Source of the DNA: CAZWKQ01 sp964634005 | GTDB taxonomy: Bacteria > Bacteroidota > Bacteroidia > Bacteroidales > JACABE01 | Direction: 5' to 3' | NCBI GenBank assembly: GCA_964634005.1 | Contig: CAZWKQ010000010.1 | Coordinates: forward strand, 1-64,000 | Length of the DNA stretch: 64,000 nucleotides | In this document: piece after piece, positions 8,763 to 17,137 of the stretch | Layout: every line of letters starts with the position of its first letter | Numbering within the stretch: position 1 is the first letter of the stretch | Made by a program: the position numbers and the translations under genes | The notes under the pieces: model-generated | The model's database searches: none | What the model saw: only the letters and a program-made list of their open reading frames with translations | Told to the model about the DNA's origin: nothing

Positions 8763-9801
8763 AGTTAATTATTTGATTGTCAAATTCATTATTTGCTTCA
8801 CAATGAAATTTTATTTCAATAGGAATGTAAAACAAGGGCAAATCTACAAAAAAATTAATTAACTTGGTATCTTTTATTCGCATGGCGTCTTTTTCGGTAG
8901 TAATGATTATTTTATTTTTGGAAAGAATCTTTCTGTATTCGTTTGAAATTCTTATTACATCTTCTTCCTTATACTGATAATGATCTTTAAAACGGATAAT
9001 ATCAATTTTGCTGCATTTCCCGCTTAAGTATTCTTCCAAAGGATAAGGATTAGCGATTCCAGTAAACAATAATATCGTGTATTTATCGAGTTTTAAAGGA
9101 GAATTAAAAGTATTGTTTAACGGTACCAATTCGCCATAATCTATATACGAAAAAAATATTTGCTTATCAGTGTATTTTCGAATTGAATCAACTACTGATT
9201 TTTGAGTAAGTGGTGATAATACCTTAGGACACTTAGTAACAATAATAAAATCGGCACGCTTGGCGTTTTTTCGCTGTTCTCGTAATTTCCCCGATGGAAA
9301 TATAAAATCGCGATAAAAAGGACTAAAATAATCTGTCAGCAAAATAGAAATTCCGGCTTTAACATAACGATGCTGAAATGCATCATCGAGCAAAATTGCA
9401 TTAATTTTCGGATTCTCCTTAATAATTTTCTCAATCCCTAAACATCTGTTTTCGGATACAGCTACGGTTATATCATTGAATTTTTTAAAATATTGTGTAG
9501 GTTCATCTCCAATAATTTCTGAACAAGCTGTATCATCGGCTAAAACAAATCCTTTGGTTTTTCTGCCGTAACCTCTGCTTAGAGTTGCCAATTGAAAATT
9601 TTCTTTTTTCAGTAATCTTATAAGGTATTCAATATGAGGAGTTTTGCCCGTTCCTCCCATATTCAGATTGCCAATACTAATAACAGGAACAGGATATGTT
9701 TTGCTTTTAAGAATTCCTATGTCAAACATAAGATTTCTGACAAAAACAACAAATCCGTAAAGAATAGCAAACGGAAAAAGAAGAAAACTTGTAAAATTCA
9801 T
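8725..9801 (-). CDS. lpxK: Tetraacyldisaccharide 4'-kinase (LpxK)
   Basis: LpxK phosphorylates the 4' position of the lipid A precursor at the inner face of the cytoplasmic membrane, using ATP. The P-loop NMGGTGKTP (about residues 47-55 from the chosen start), the N-terminal membrane-associated hydrophobic segment and LSRGYGRKTKG and LLDDAFQHR blocks are diagnostic. The ATG at 9801 gives 358 residues, which fits the family; a TTG at 9816 would add five residues. The 3' end overlaps pnp by 38 bases. No other lpx gene lies in the window. Confidence 0.94.
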   Translation of the reverse strand: MNFTSFLLFPFAILYGFVVFVRNLMFDIGILKSKTYPVPVISIGNLNMGGTGKTPHIEYLIRLLKKENFQLATLSRGYGRKTKGFVLADDTACSEIIGDEPTQYFKKFNDITVAVSENRCLGIEKIIKENPKINAILLDDAFQHRYVKAGISILLTDYFSPFYRDFIFPSGKLREQRKNAKRADFIIVTKCPKVLSPLTQKSVVDSIRKYTDKQIFFSYIDYGELVPLNNTFNSPLKLDKYTILLFTGIANPYPLEEYLSGKCSKIDIIRFKDHYQYKEEDVIRISNEYRKILSKNKIIITTEKDAMRIKDTKLINFFVDLPLFYIPIEIKFHCEANNEFDNQIINYVRINQPNSIIH

Positions 9802-9893
9802 TAAAAACTTTTTCAATCGTTGGCAATTTTACGAATTTTAATATAAAAAGTTGTAGGGTTATAGTTTTAAAATAAAAATATAATGACTCATTA

Positions 9894-9919
9894 ATGTTTA
9901 TTTAAAGGAAAATAAACAT
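9894..9919. other. AT-rich 10-bp inverted repeat between two operon genes
   Basis: A perfect 10-bp stem (9894-9903 with 9910-9919) with a 6-base loop lies in the 150-base gap between the zinc-ribbon gene and lpxK. It is very AT-rich and not followed by a T run, so at most it is a weak attenuator or an mRNA-end stabiliser. Confidence 0.35.
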
Positions 9920-9954
9920 CACTAATATCGCCTTTAATAAAAAGAATTGAATTA

Positions 9955-10803
9955 TTACTTACCTCTGACTACTTCGTCAATAGCATTGTCAACCAAAATT
10001 CTTCCGCAATATTCGCAAACAATAATCTTTTTATGCATTCTAATATCGAGTTGGCGTTGAGGTGGAATTTTGTTAAAGCAACCGCCGCAAGCGTCTCTTT
10101 CTATCTTTACGACTGCTAAACCATTACGTGCATTTTCACGTATTCTTTTATAAGCAGTTAATAAACGCTCCTCAATATATTTTTGATTATCAATAGATTT
10201 TTGAAGAAGTTCCTTTTCTTCTTTTTCAGTTTCAGCAACAATATCGTCCAATTCGGCTTTTTTGATTTCAAGATCGTTTCTTCTTTCTTTTAAAATAGAA
10301 TTAGCCTTTTCAACATCCAATTTTTTATTTTCTAAAGCTTGAGTGAACTCTTTAATTTTTTTCTCATTTAATTGGATTTCAAGATTTTGATATTCAATTT
10401 CTTTTGTAAGAGAATCGAATTCTCGGTTGTTTCTCACATTATTTTGTTGTTCTTCGTATCTTTTGATAAGCATCTGGCAATCAACAATAGCCGATTTCCT
10501 TTCATTGATAGAAGTTTCAAGATTTTTTATATCCTGAATAAAATTATCAATACGTGTTTCCAAACCGGCAATTTCATCTTCCAGGTCTTGAACCTCCAAT
10601 GGCAGTTCACCTCTAATTATTCTTATTTTATCAATTTTACTGTCAATTTGTTGTAATGAATAAAGTGCAATAAGTTTTTTCTCAACACTGACATCAGCTT
10701 CTTTTACAAGTGTTTCCTGAGATGAAACATTTTCAACTTCTATAGCTTCTTCATTTTCTGTCATTTCTTTTGAAACTTTACCGCTTTTGCTTGATTTTGC
10801 CAT
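9955..10803 (-). CDS. Coiled-coil protein with C4 zinc ribbon
   Basis: This 282-residue protein has a low-complexity acidic N-terminus, a long heptad-rich coiled coil (about residues 45-215) and a C-terminal four-cysteine zinc ribbon (CGGC near 239 and CEYC near 263). This is the layout of the C4-type zinc ribbon family found across bacteria (Pfam zf-RING_7). Members are thought to bind nucleic acid or partner proteins; a few have been tied to ribosome or RNA biology, but no function is certain here. It starts 18 bases after the nif3-like gene ends. The pairing of Nif3-like and zinc-ribbon genes is common in bacterial genomes. Confidence 0.85.
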   Translation of the reverse strand: MAKSSKSGKVSKEMTENEEAIEVENVSSQETLVKEADVSVEKKLIALYSLQQIDSKIDKIRIIRGELPLEVQDLEDEIAGLETRIDNFIQDIKNLETSINERKSAIVDCQMLIKRYEEQQNNVRNNREFDSLTKEIEYQNLEIQLNEKKIKEFTQALENKKLDVEKANSILKERRNDLEIKKAELDDIVAETEKEEKELLQKSIDNQKYIEERLLTAYKRIRENARNGLAVVKIERDACGGCFNKIPPQRQLDIRMHKKIIVCEYCGRILVDNAIDEVVRGK

Positions 10804-10821
10804 ATTTTTATCTAATTGTAT

Positions 10822-11913
10822 TTACAAATAATAAACCGGATTTGTATTTATTTCCGAAATTAAAACTGCAAAATTAGGAATTTTTTTTGTAATAACATTA
10901 TATATTAATTCTTTACTGAATTGTTCACTTTCATAATGACCAATGTCAGCCAATATCATATTATTATCAACGTCCATAAAATCGTGATATTTTATATCAC
11001 TTGTAATAAAAATATCAGCCTTTTGTTTTAAAGCTCTGTTTATAAGAAAACTGCCCGAACCTCCGCAAATTGCAACTTTTCCTACAGGTTTATTTCTTAA
11101 TTTGCTGTGTTTAATTGTTTTTACACCGGTTAATTTTTTCACTTCCATCAAAAAGTCAATCTCCTCGCGAGGTTCGATGTTACCTATAACTCCGCTTCCA
11201 ACTTGATTCCATTTATTGTTTAAAGGATAAAGGTCAAATGCAACTTCCTCATAAGGATGAGCTGCTATCATTGCTCTTACAATATTATCTTCCAAATATT
11301 TAGGGAAAATCACTTCAATTCGGGTTTCATTTTCAAAATGAATTTTATTTTTTTCTCCTACATAAGGATTTGTCCCTTCCAAAGCTCTAAAACTTCCTTC
11401 ACCTGATATATTATAACTGCAACAATCATAATTACCTATTTTGCCGCCTCCTGCATCGAATATTGCTTGACGAACCTGATTTGAATGTGATAAGGGACAA
11501 AATGTAACTAATTTGCTCAGCATTTCTGCTTTAGGCTCTAATATTTTTAACTCTTTTAACCCTAACTTTTCGGCAAGTATATGACTGACACCATAGATAG
11601 TATTATCGAGATTTGTATGTGCCGAATATATCGCTATATTGTTTTTTATGGCTTTTTTAATAATTCTTTCGGTAGGACAAGATTCGGTAATTCTTTTTAA
11701 GCCTTTGAATATCAATGGGTGATGTGATATTATTATATCGCAGTTTTTTTCGGCAGCCTCATTTAAAATATCTTCAGTTATGTCAATACATATAAGAGCC
11801 TTATTTACTTCTTCGTCAAAACCTCCGATTAATAATCCCGAATTGTCGTACCCCTCCTGAAATGACAAAGGTGCATGTTCCTCAATTATATGAATTAAAT
11901 CTCTAATTTTCAT
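10822..11913 (-). CDS. Nif3-like dinuclear metal-centre protein
   Basis: This 363-residue member of the NIF3/YbgI family has the two conserved metal-binding blocks: N-terminal SHHPLIFKG (near residue 67) with TNLD (near 101), and C-terminal IGHYESEQF (near 329). An insert (about 125-235) matches the PII-like/CutA-like domain found in the long form of the family. The family forms a toroidal hexamer with two metals per subunit; the true activity is not settled, with GTP cyclohydrolase-like and hydrolase roles proposed. The ATG at 11913 is chosen because the predicted transcript start is near 11929; a TTG at 11928 would sit at the transcript end. It heads the minus-strand run. Confidence 0.92.
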   Translation of the reverse strand: MKIRDLIHIIEEHAPLSFQEGYDNSGLLIGGFDEEVNKALICIDITEDILNEAAEKNCDIIISHHPLIFKGLKRITESCPTERIIKKAIKNNIAIYSAHTNLDNTIYGVSHILAEKLGLKELKILEPKAEMLSKLVTFCPLSHSNQVRQAIFDAGGGKIGNYDCCSYNISGEGSFRALEGTNPYVGEKNKIHFENETRIEVIFPKYLEDNIVRAMIAAHPYEEVAFDLYPLNNKWNQVGSGVIGNIEPREEIDFLMEVKKLTGVKTIKHSKLRNKPVGKVAICGGSGSFLINRALKQKADIFITSDIKYHDFMDVDNNMILADIGHYESEQFSKELIYNVITKKIPNFAVLISEINTNPVYYL

Positions 11914-11935
11914 TATTTCATTTATCAAGTTTTTG

Positions 11936-11968
11936 CAAAAATATATTTAAAAAACGAATTTTTACAAA
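11936..11968 (-). promoter_or_regulatory. Promoter of the nif3-to-lipoprotein run
   Basis: On the minus strand, TTTG (11965-11968) and TATTTTTG (11936-11943) match -33 and -7 consensus with a 21-base spacer. Transcription would start near 11929, about 16 bases before the chosen ATG. Confidence 0.5.
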
Positions 11969-12010
11969 TTACTGTTTTTTGTTTTTTAAATCTCAATCTG
12001 TTTTTTTAAC

Positions 12011-12018
12011 TATTTTTG
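12011..12018 (+). promoter_or_regulatory. Promoter -7 element of tRNA-Arg
   Basis: TATTTTTG matches TAnnTTTG exactly. It lies about 50 bases before the tRNA, so the primary transcript would start near 12025 with a short 5' leader. The -33 match is not clear. Confidence 0.45.
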
Positions 12019-12066
12019 CAGTATAAAGGTTTTTTAATCCTTTTATTTGTAAAGCATTAAAACTGA

Positions 12067-12140
12067 GGCTCCGTAGTTCAACTGGATAGAATGTCAGATT
12101 CCGGTTCTGATGGTTGGGGGTTCGAATCCCTTCGGAGTCA
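12067..12140 (+). tRNA. tRNA-Arg (anticodon CCG)
   Basis: The 74-base cloverleaf is complete. The acceptor stem GGCTCCG pairs with CGGAGTC (one G-U), the anticodon stem is TCAGA/TCTGA around the loop TTCCGGT, giving anticodon CCG, and the T arm has the GGTTCGAAT core. The discriminator base is A and the CCA end is not encoded. It reads CGG codons, rare in this AT-rich DNA. The next gene (MerR type) begins 19 bases later, so the two may share a transcript. Confidence 0.95.
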
Positions 12141-12159
12141 CTTAAATTATATTGAATTT

Positions 12160-12498
12160 ATGTCGTCAGATAATATTAAAACAAAAAGTAAACTTTATTA
12201 TCCTATCGGAGAAGTTGCCCGAATGTTTAATGTAAATACTTCTTTGATAAGATTTTGGGAGAAAGAATTTGATATAATTAAACCCTATAGAAATAAAAAA
12301 GGAACGCGTTATTTTACAAATGAGGATATAAATAATTTTCATCTTATTTACCACCTTGTAAAAGAAAGAGGGTTTACACTTCAGGGTGCAAAAGAAAAAA
12401 TAAAACAAAATAAAGACGAAATAATTCAAAATCACGAAATTATTAAATCTCTTCAAAATATCAGGAAATTCCTGATTGAATTGAAAGAAAACCTCTGA
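12160..12498 (+). CDS. MerR-family transcriptional regulator
   Basis: This 112-residue protein has an N-terminal MerR winged-helix domain (YYPIGEVARMFNVNTSLIRFWEKEF) and the wing TRYFTNEDINNF, then a coiled coil (about 60-110) but no C-terminal ligand-binding domain. Such short MerR proteins are common in Bacteroidota, and their ligands are unknown. The reading frame extends upstream to 12091, but that part lies inside the tRNA; the ATG at 12160 is the first one clear of it. It probably acts in the cytoplasm as a dimer at a DNA palindrome. Confidence 0.9.
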   Translation: MSSDNIKTKSKLYYPIGEVARMFNVNTSLIRFWEKEFDIIKPYRNKKGTRYFTNEDINNFHLIYHLVKERGFTLQGAKEKIKQNKDEIIQNHEIIKSLQNIRKFLIELKENL

Positions 12499-12575
12499 AT
12501 CTTTTAAAACAACTGTTTTCCCCTTTTTTACTCACGTTTTTTAATGGGTATTGTTTTTGTAATAATTTAATTAAT

Positions 12576-12583
12576 TATCTTTG
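12576..12583 (+). promoter_or_regulatory. Promoter -7 element of the phosphodiesterase-like gene
   Basis: TATCTTTG matches TAnnTTTG, 22 bases before the ATG. TTG/TTTG candidates for -33 lie at 12551-12559 with spacers of 16-22 bases. Confidence 0.45.
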
Positions 12584-12605
12584 TTCTAAATTTATTTACA
12601 CTACT

Positions 12606-13604
12606 ATGACGAAGAAAGCTATTTTAATTTTTATTTTAACTTTACTTTTTTTTACAAACTTTATCAACGCACAAAATACACATTTTCAATTAATTGTATT
12701 AGGCAATGGAGAAAGTGCATCTGAATCGAACCACACTGCCTACTTGCTCGGGAATGGTATTAAAAATGATTTTATATGCTTAGATGCAGGTGTTGTTATT
12801 GAAGGAATAAATAAATCAATTAAAAAAAAGAATTTTGGGAATAACAAATTATTTAAAAATCAACCTTTAAACACCGAATATTACATTTTGCGAAATTATA
12901 TTAAAGCTTATCTGATAACTTATCCGGGTATTGATAAAATTGCCGGCTTAACAGCAGCCGAACAATACGATACCAATAAATATGTATACGCTACTCACAA
13001 CACAATCGAGAACCTTCTACAACATGTTTTCAATGGCAAAATCTTCAATGATTATTCAGCTCAAGGTAAAAACAGAAAATACAGATTTGTTCCTGTTAAT
13101 CAAGGCGATAAAGTAACTATTGATAACACATCATTTAAAGTCGAGAGTTTTTATTTAAGTCATAATGGAAATCAATCAACAGCATACCTTATTGAAAATG
13201 CGGGTTTATATTTCCTTTATTTAGGCAATACAGGCTCTGATATCTCTGAGGGGACAAATAATATTGAAAACTTATGGAGATATATTGCCCCTATTATCAG
13301 AGAAAGAAGACTTAAAGCAATATTGATTGAATGTTCATTTACAAATGAAACAGACAAAGACCAGCTATTCGGACATTTAAACACTAAACTACTTTCAAGC
13401 GAATTGGAAAAGTTGGAAGAAATTGTTAATTTCAAACAAAATACTAATTATATCAAGGGCCTTAATGTTATTATAACTCAAATAAAACCTTCCGCTCAGA
13501 AAAATATTGACAACAAAAAACTTGTTAAAAATCAATTGCTTATTAAAAATACAGGCGGATACAACTTTATTTTTCCCGAACAGGGCGACAATATTAAATT
13601 CTAA
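12606..13604 (+). CDS. Secreted class II cAMP phosphodiesterase homologue, probably inactive
   Basis: This 332-residue protein has a signal peptide (about 1-22) and follows the class II cyclic-nucleotide phosphodiesterase (PDE1/CpdP) pattern of metallo-beta-lactamase folds from end to end. The family signature HxHLDHxxGL is replaced by TYPGIDKIAGL (near residues 102-112): all three histidines are lost and only the Asp stays. The bridging Asp of the GDTG motif is Asn (LGNTGSD, near 208). The downstream SHNGNQSTAYLI and LFGHL blocks are kept. The frame is intact, so this is more likely a non-catalytic binding protein than a decayed gene. It is followed 16 bases later by a T9SS protease gene. 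Confidence 0.82.
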   Translation: MTKKAILIFILTLLFFTNFINAQNTHFQLIVLGNGESASESNHTAYLLGNGIKNDFICLDAGVVIEGINKSIKKKNFGNNKLFKNQPLNTEYYILRNYIKAYLITYPGIDKIAGLTAAEQYDTNKYVYATHNTIENLLQHVFNGKIFNDYSAQGKNRKYRFVPVNQGDKVTIDNTSFKVESFYLSHNGNQSTAYLIENAGLYFLYLGNTGSDISEGTNNIENLWRYIAPIIRERRLKAILIECSFTNETDKDQLFGHLNTKLLSSELEKLEEIVNFKQNTNYIKGLNVIITQIKPSAQKNIDNKKLVKNQLLIKNTGGYNFIFPEQGDNIKF

Positions 13605-13620
13605 TATAATGTCTAATTAA

Positions 13621-15516
13621 ATGAGCTTAAACAAGAAAGTTGAAAATATTATAATTTTTTTTATTATATTTTTGCTTCTATCAAACAAAGTATTCAGCCA
13701 AATAAGCATAGGAGGTATTCCGGAAAGTTTCAAATATGATTTTCTGTCCCAACCTATACAAAGCATTGAATTACAAAAACCTGATTTAACTAAAGTATTT
13801 CTTGAAGACGAAATATCCGACAAGAAAGGTGAAGCATATCGCATGGGTATTTTGTTGGAAATAAATAAAGGTATTCATAATTCGGGTACATGGACTATAT
13901 TAGGTAATGGCGACAAAATATGGAGACTTAGAATACAAGCAAAAGGAGCTTTAGCTACATCTCTTTACTACGATAGATTTTACCTTCCAAAAGGAAGTAA
14001 AATGTATATTTACAATGACAAAAAGGAAGAAATAAAAGGAGCTTTCAGCAGTATTAATAATAATCCATCAGGACTGTTTGCAACAGAATTGACTTCAGGT
14101 GATGCAGTCATCATCGAATATTATCAGCCAAACTATGTAAAAGACACTGTTATTATAAACATTAGCGATATCAACTATGCATACAGAGGAGCATTAACAT
14201 ATAAATACGGTTTTGGGTCATCGGGACCCTGCGAAGTAAATGTTAATTGCAGCGAAGGATTAAATTGGCAAAAAGAGAAAAGAGGGGTGGTAAGAATAAA
14301 TGTTAGGGCAGGCGGCAGCTCAAAATGGTGCACAGGGTCGCTTGTAAATAACACTAAACAAGATTACAAACCATATTTGCTTACAGCCGACCATTGCGAA
14401 ATAGGAGTCAGTGCAAGTGATTTGGCACAATGGATTTTTTATTTTAATTATGAATCTCCCGATTGTTCAAATCCTGCAACCGAAGGTACATTAAACTCAC
14501 AGAGTTTAACAGGTGCAGTAAAAATTGCTGATGGTGGCGATGGTGGCAATTCAGGGTCTGACTTTCTCTTACTTCTGCTCAATAATGAAGTTCCTATATC
14601 TTATAATCCTTGTTTTTTGGGTTGGGACAAAACCGGTAATACAAGCAATTCGGGAGTTTGTATACATCATCCCGCAGGTGATATAAAAAAAATAAGCACT
14701 TACTCATCTCCTTTGATAAGTAGTTTTTGGATAAATTCTTCTATCATTTCTCACTGGCAGGTTGTTTGGACTAACACAATAAACGGACATGGTGTAACGG
14801 AAGGAGGTTCTTCTGGCTCACCAATTTTTAACGAAAGCGGCAAAATTATCGGAACATTGACCGGAGGAGATGCTCTTTGTACTAACCTAACCGGTCCCGA
14901 CTATTTCGGGAAATTCGACTGGCATTGGGATAAAAACGGAAATACTCCTCAAAACAAACTAAAAGATTGGCTTGACCCACTAGATATTAACCCTGGCTCT
15001 ATAAATCATTTATTTTATTCAAATGTAGATTTCGAAGCAAATATTAATAAGATTAAAGCAAATTCATGTATTAATTTTACCGATAAATCTACAGGAGGGC
15101 CTTATCAATATCATTGGATTTTCCAGGGTGCTACACCCAACGAAGATTTCTCAAAAAATCCACAAAATATTTGTTATTCATTACCGGGAAATTATGATGT
15201 AACCCTGAATATTTCAAACTCCGATACATCGTTTTCAATCACCAAAACTAATTATATCATTGTTTGGAATGATATAAATGTTTATTCTATCAATAATTCA
15301 AATCAATTTGCTATTGAACTGAATAATAATTTCTATGAGAAATTTACAATAAAAATCTTCGATTTAACCGGTCGGGAAGTATGGGTAAAAGAAGTTGCCC
15401 CTTTATTGAATGATAAAATTAAATTTAATGTAAATAACATCAATACAGGAATTTACATTATTCAGGTACTCACTCCTACAAAAAATTACCAATTTAAAGT
15501 ATCATTTTTTAATTAA
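13621..15516 (+). CDS. T9SS-secreted trypsin-like serine protease with PKD domain
   Basis: The 631-residue protein has a signal peptide (about 1-27), an N-terminal propeptide-like region, and an S1-type protease domain resembling lysyl endopeptidases: His in LTADHC (near residue 259), Asp in GSDFLLL (near 317) and Ser in GGSSGSPIF (near 401). A PKD-like domain follows (about 475-545) and a C-terminal T9SS sorting domain (about 555-631, with YSINNSNQF, FDLTGREVW and GIYIIQV). It is therefore exported through the outer membrane and released or anchored on the cell surface. Cleavage preference, possibly Lys-X, is inferred from the family only. It is followed 5 bases later by mqnE. Confidence 0.9.
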   Translation: MSLNKKVENIIIFFIIFLLLSNKVFSQISIGGIPESFKYDFLSQPIQSIELQKPDLTKVFLEDEISDKKGEAYRMGILLEINKGIHNSGTWTILGNGDKIWRLRIQAKGALATSLYYDRFYLPKGSKMYIYNDKKEEIKGAFSSINNNPSGLFATELTSGDAVIIEYYQPNYVKDTVIINISDINYAYRGALTYKYGFGSSGPCEVNVNCSEGLNWQKEKRGVVRINVRAGGSSKWCTGSLVNNTKQDYKPYLLTADHCEIGVSASDLAQWIFYFNYESPDCSNPATEGTLNSQSLTGAVKIADGGDGGNSGSDFLLLLLNNEVPISYNPCFLGWDKTGNTSNSGVCIHHPAGDIKKISTYSSPLISSFWINSSIISHWQVVWTNTINGHGVTEGGSSGSPIFNESGKIIGTLTGGDALCTNLTGPDYFGKFDWHWDKNGNTPQNKLKDWLDPLDINPGSINHLFYSNVDFEANINKIKANSCINFTDKSTGGPYQYHWIFQGATPNEDFSKNPQNICYSLPGNYDVTLNISNSDTSFSITKTNYIIVWNDINVYSINNSNQFAIELNNNFYEKFTIKIFDLTGREVWVKEVAPLLNDKIKFNVNNINTGIYIIQVLTPTKNYQFKVSFFN

Positions 15517-15521
15517 TAACT

Positions 15522-16631
15522 ATGGATTTATTAAAATACATTGATAATAAAGATATATCTGACAATATTAAAAACATTAGCAAGAAAATAATTGAAAATA
15601 AGCGCATTAGTAAAGACGAATGTAAAACCTTATACAATGAAGCTGAATTAGGGCTACTCGGAATGCTTGCCAATTTTGTAAGAGAGCAAAAAAACGGGAA
15701 AAAAACCTATTACAATAAGAATATTCACATCGAACCGACAAATATTTGTATTTATAATTGTAAATTTTGCTCATACTCAAAGAAAATTGGCGGCGAAGGA
15801 TGGGAGCTTAATTTGGAGCAGATAATCGAAAAAATCAAAAAAGCTCCCGAAGACATTACAGAAGTGCATATTGTAGGGGGAGTTCACCCATTCAGAGACA
15901 TATATTACTATTCAGAAATTATTAAAGAAATAAAACTCCGCTTTCCTAAGCTTCATATCAAAGCATTTACGGCTGTAGAAATAGACTATATGATAAAAAA
16001 ATCGAAATTATCTTTAGAAGAAGGTATTTTGATTTTGAAAAAAAGCGGATTGGATTCAGTCCCCGGCGGAGGAGCCGAAATCTTTGACAAAGAAATTAGA
16101 AACAAAATTTGCCCGACAAAAACAACTACTGAACAATGGCTTAATATTCACAAAACTCTTCATAATAATGGCATTCCGAGCAATTCTACCATGCTTTACG
16201 GACATATCGAATCTATTGACCACAGAATAGCTCACCTTGAATTACTACGAAATCTTCAAGACGAAACTAAAGGCTTTTTGGCATTTATTCCTCTGAAATA
16301 CAAGAATAAAAATAATGAAATGTCTGATATAAAAGAAGTATCGGTAGTAGAAGATATGCGAAACTATTCAATCTCAAGAATTTTCCTTGATAATTTTCCG
16401 CACATAAAGGCATATTGGCCCATGCTCGGAAAAGAAACAGCTCAAATCTCACTTCAATTTGGAGTTGATGATTTTGACGGAACTATTAACGATAGCACAA
16501 AGATATACTCTTTGGCCGGTTCTTCGGAGGAAAAACCATCTATGACTTCTGATGAAATAAGGCAGTTAATTACCGAAGCCGGCAAAATCCCAATTGAAAG
16601 AGATTCATTATACAATGAATTAAACCATTAA
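15522..16631 (+). CDS. mqnE: Aminofutalosine synthase (MqnE)
   Basis: MqnE is a radical SAM enzyme of the futalosine pathway of menaquinone synthesis. It joins the enolpyruvyl group of 3-enolpyruvylbenzoate to SAM to form aminofutalosine. The 369-residue protein has the iron-sulfur motif CxxxCxxC at Cys76, Cys80 and Cys83, then EVHIVGGVHP (near 117), DSVPGGGAEIF (near 180) and NSTMLYGHIE (near 226), which set MqnE apart from MqnC and CofH. Start and length are normal. It lies between a protease gene and recX (5-base gap), in a plus-strand run. Other mqn genes are not in the window. Confidence 0.93.
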   Translation: MDLLKYIDNKDISDNIKNISKKIIENKRISKDECKTLYNEAELGLLGMLANFVREQKNGKKTYYNKNIHIEPTNICIYNCKFCSYSKKIGGEGWELNLEQIIEKIKKAPEDITEVHIVGGVHPFRDIYYYSEIIKEIKLRFPKLHIKAFTAVEIDYMIKKSKLSLEEGILILKKSGLDSVPGGGAEIFDKEIRNKICPTKTTTEQWLNIHKTLHNNGIPSNSTMLYGHIESIDHRIAHLELLRNLQDETKGFLAFIPLKYKNKNNEMSDIKEVSVVEDMRNYSISRIFLDNFPHIKAYWPMLGKETAQISLQFGVDDFDGTINDSTKIYSLAGSSEEKPSMTSDEIRQLITEAGKIPIERDSLYNELNH

Positions 16632-16636
16632 TAAAA

Positions 16637-17137
16637 ATGAAAGACCCGGATATAGTCGATAAACCAATCAGATATGATCGAAAAACAGCCTGGGATAAAA
16701 TACAATCTTATTGTGTTTATAGAGAACGTTGCCATCAGGAAGTTAGGGACAAACTGTACGAATGGGGCTTAAACTCAACAGACGTCGAGAATATTATTGC
16801 AGATTTAATTGAAAATAATTTTTTAAACGAAGAACGTTTTGCAATTCAGTTTACCAGCGGAAAATTTAGAATAAAGAAATGGGGAAAAAATAAAATAAAA
16901 CAAGAACTAAAAAACAAAAAAATAAGCGATAAATGCATTCAAATTGCTATTAATCAAATAGATGATGATGAATATATAAATACTCTTATACAACTGTTAA
17001 ATAAAAAAAATTCGGTTTTAGAAGAAGAAAACCGGTTTATAAGATATTCGAAGCTTATGCAACACGCCTTATACAAAGGATATGAATATGATTTGGTAAA
17101 AGATGTTATTGACGAATTTTTTAAAGATAATATTTAA
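16637..17137 (+). CDS. recX: RecX family regulatory protein
   Basis: This 166-residue protein has the three helical repeats of RecX, with the block CVYRERCHQEVRDKL near residues 26-40 and LIENNFLNEERFAIQF near 57-72. RecX binds inside the RecA filament and limits recombinase activity. Length is normal. The gene lies 5 bases after mqnE and its TAA stop shares an A with the next ATG (TAATG at 17135-17139), so translation of the pair is coupled. recA is not in the window. Confidence 0.9.
   Translation: MKDPDIVDKPIRYDRKTAWDKIQSYCVYRERCHQEVRDKLYEWGLNSTDVENIIADLIENNFLNEERFAIQFTSGKFRIKKWGKNKIKQELKNKKISDKCIQIAINQIDDDEYINTLIQLLNKKNSVLEEENRFIRYSKLMQHALYKGYEYDLVKDVIDEFFKDNI

Noticed and set aside
5795..11928. 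Polar genomic island or phage genes
   Set aside because: All recognisable genes are chromosomal housekeeping or envelope genes with the same base composition as the flanks; no integrase, transposase or att-like repeats are seen.
12091..12159. Upstream extension of the MerR-type frame into the tRNA
   Set aside because: It would translate tRNA sequence. The ATG at 12160 lies just after the tRNA and gives a normal MerR start.
12506..12519. Terminator after the MerR-type gene
   Set aside because: The stem is only 5 bp of A/T-rich sequence; the C run before the T run makes it a weak candidate.
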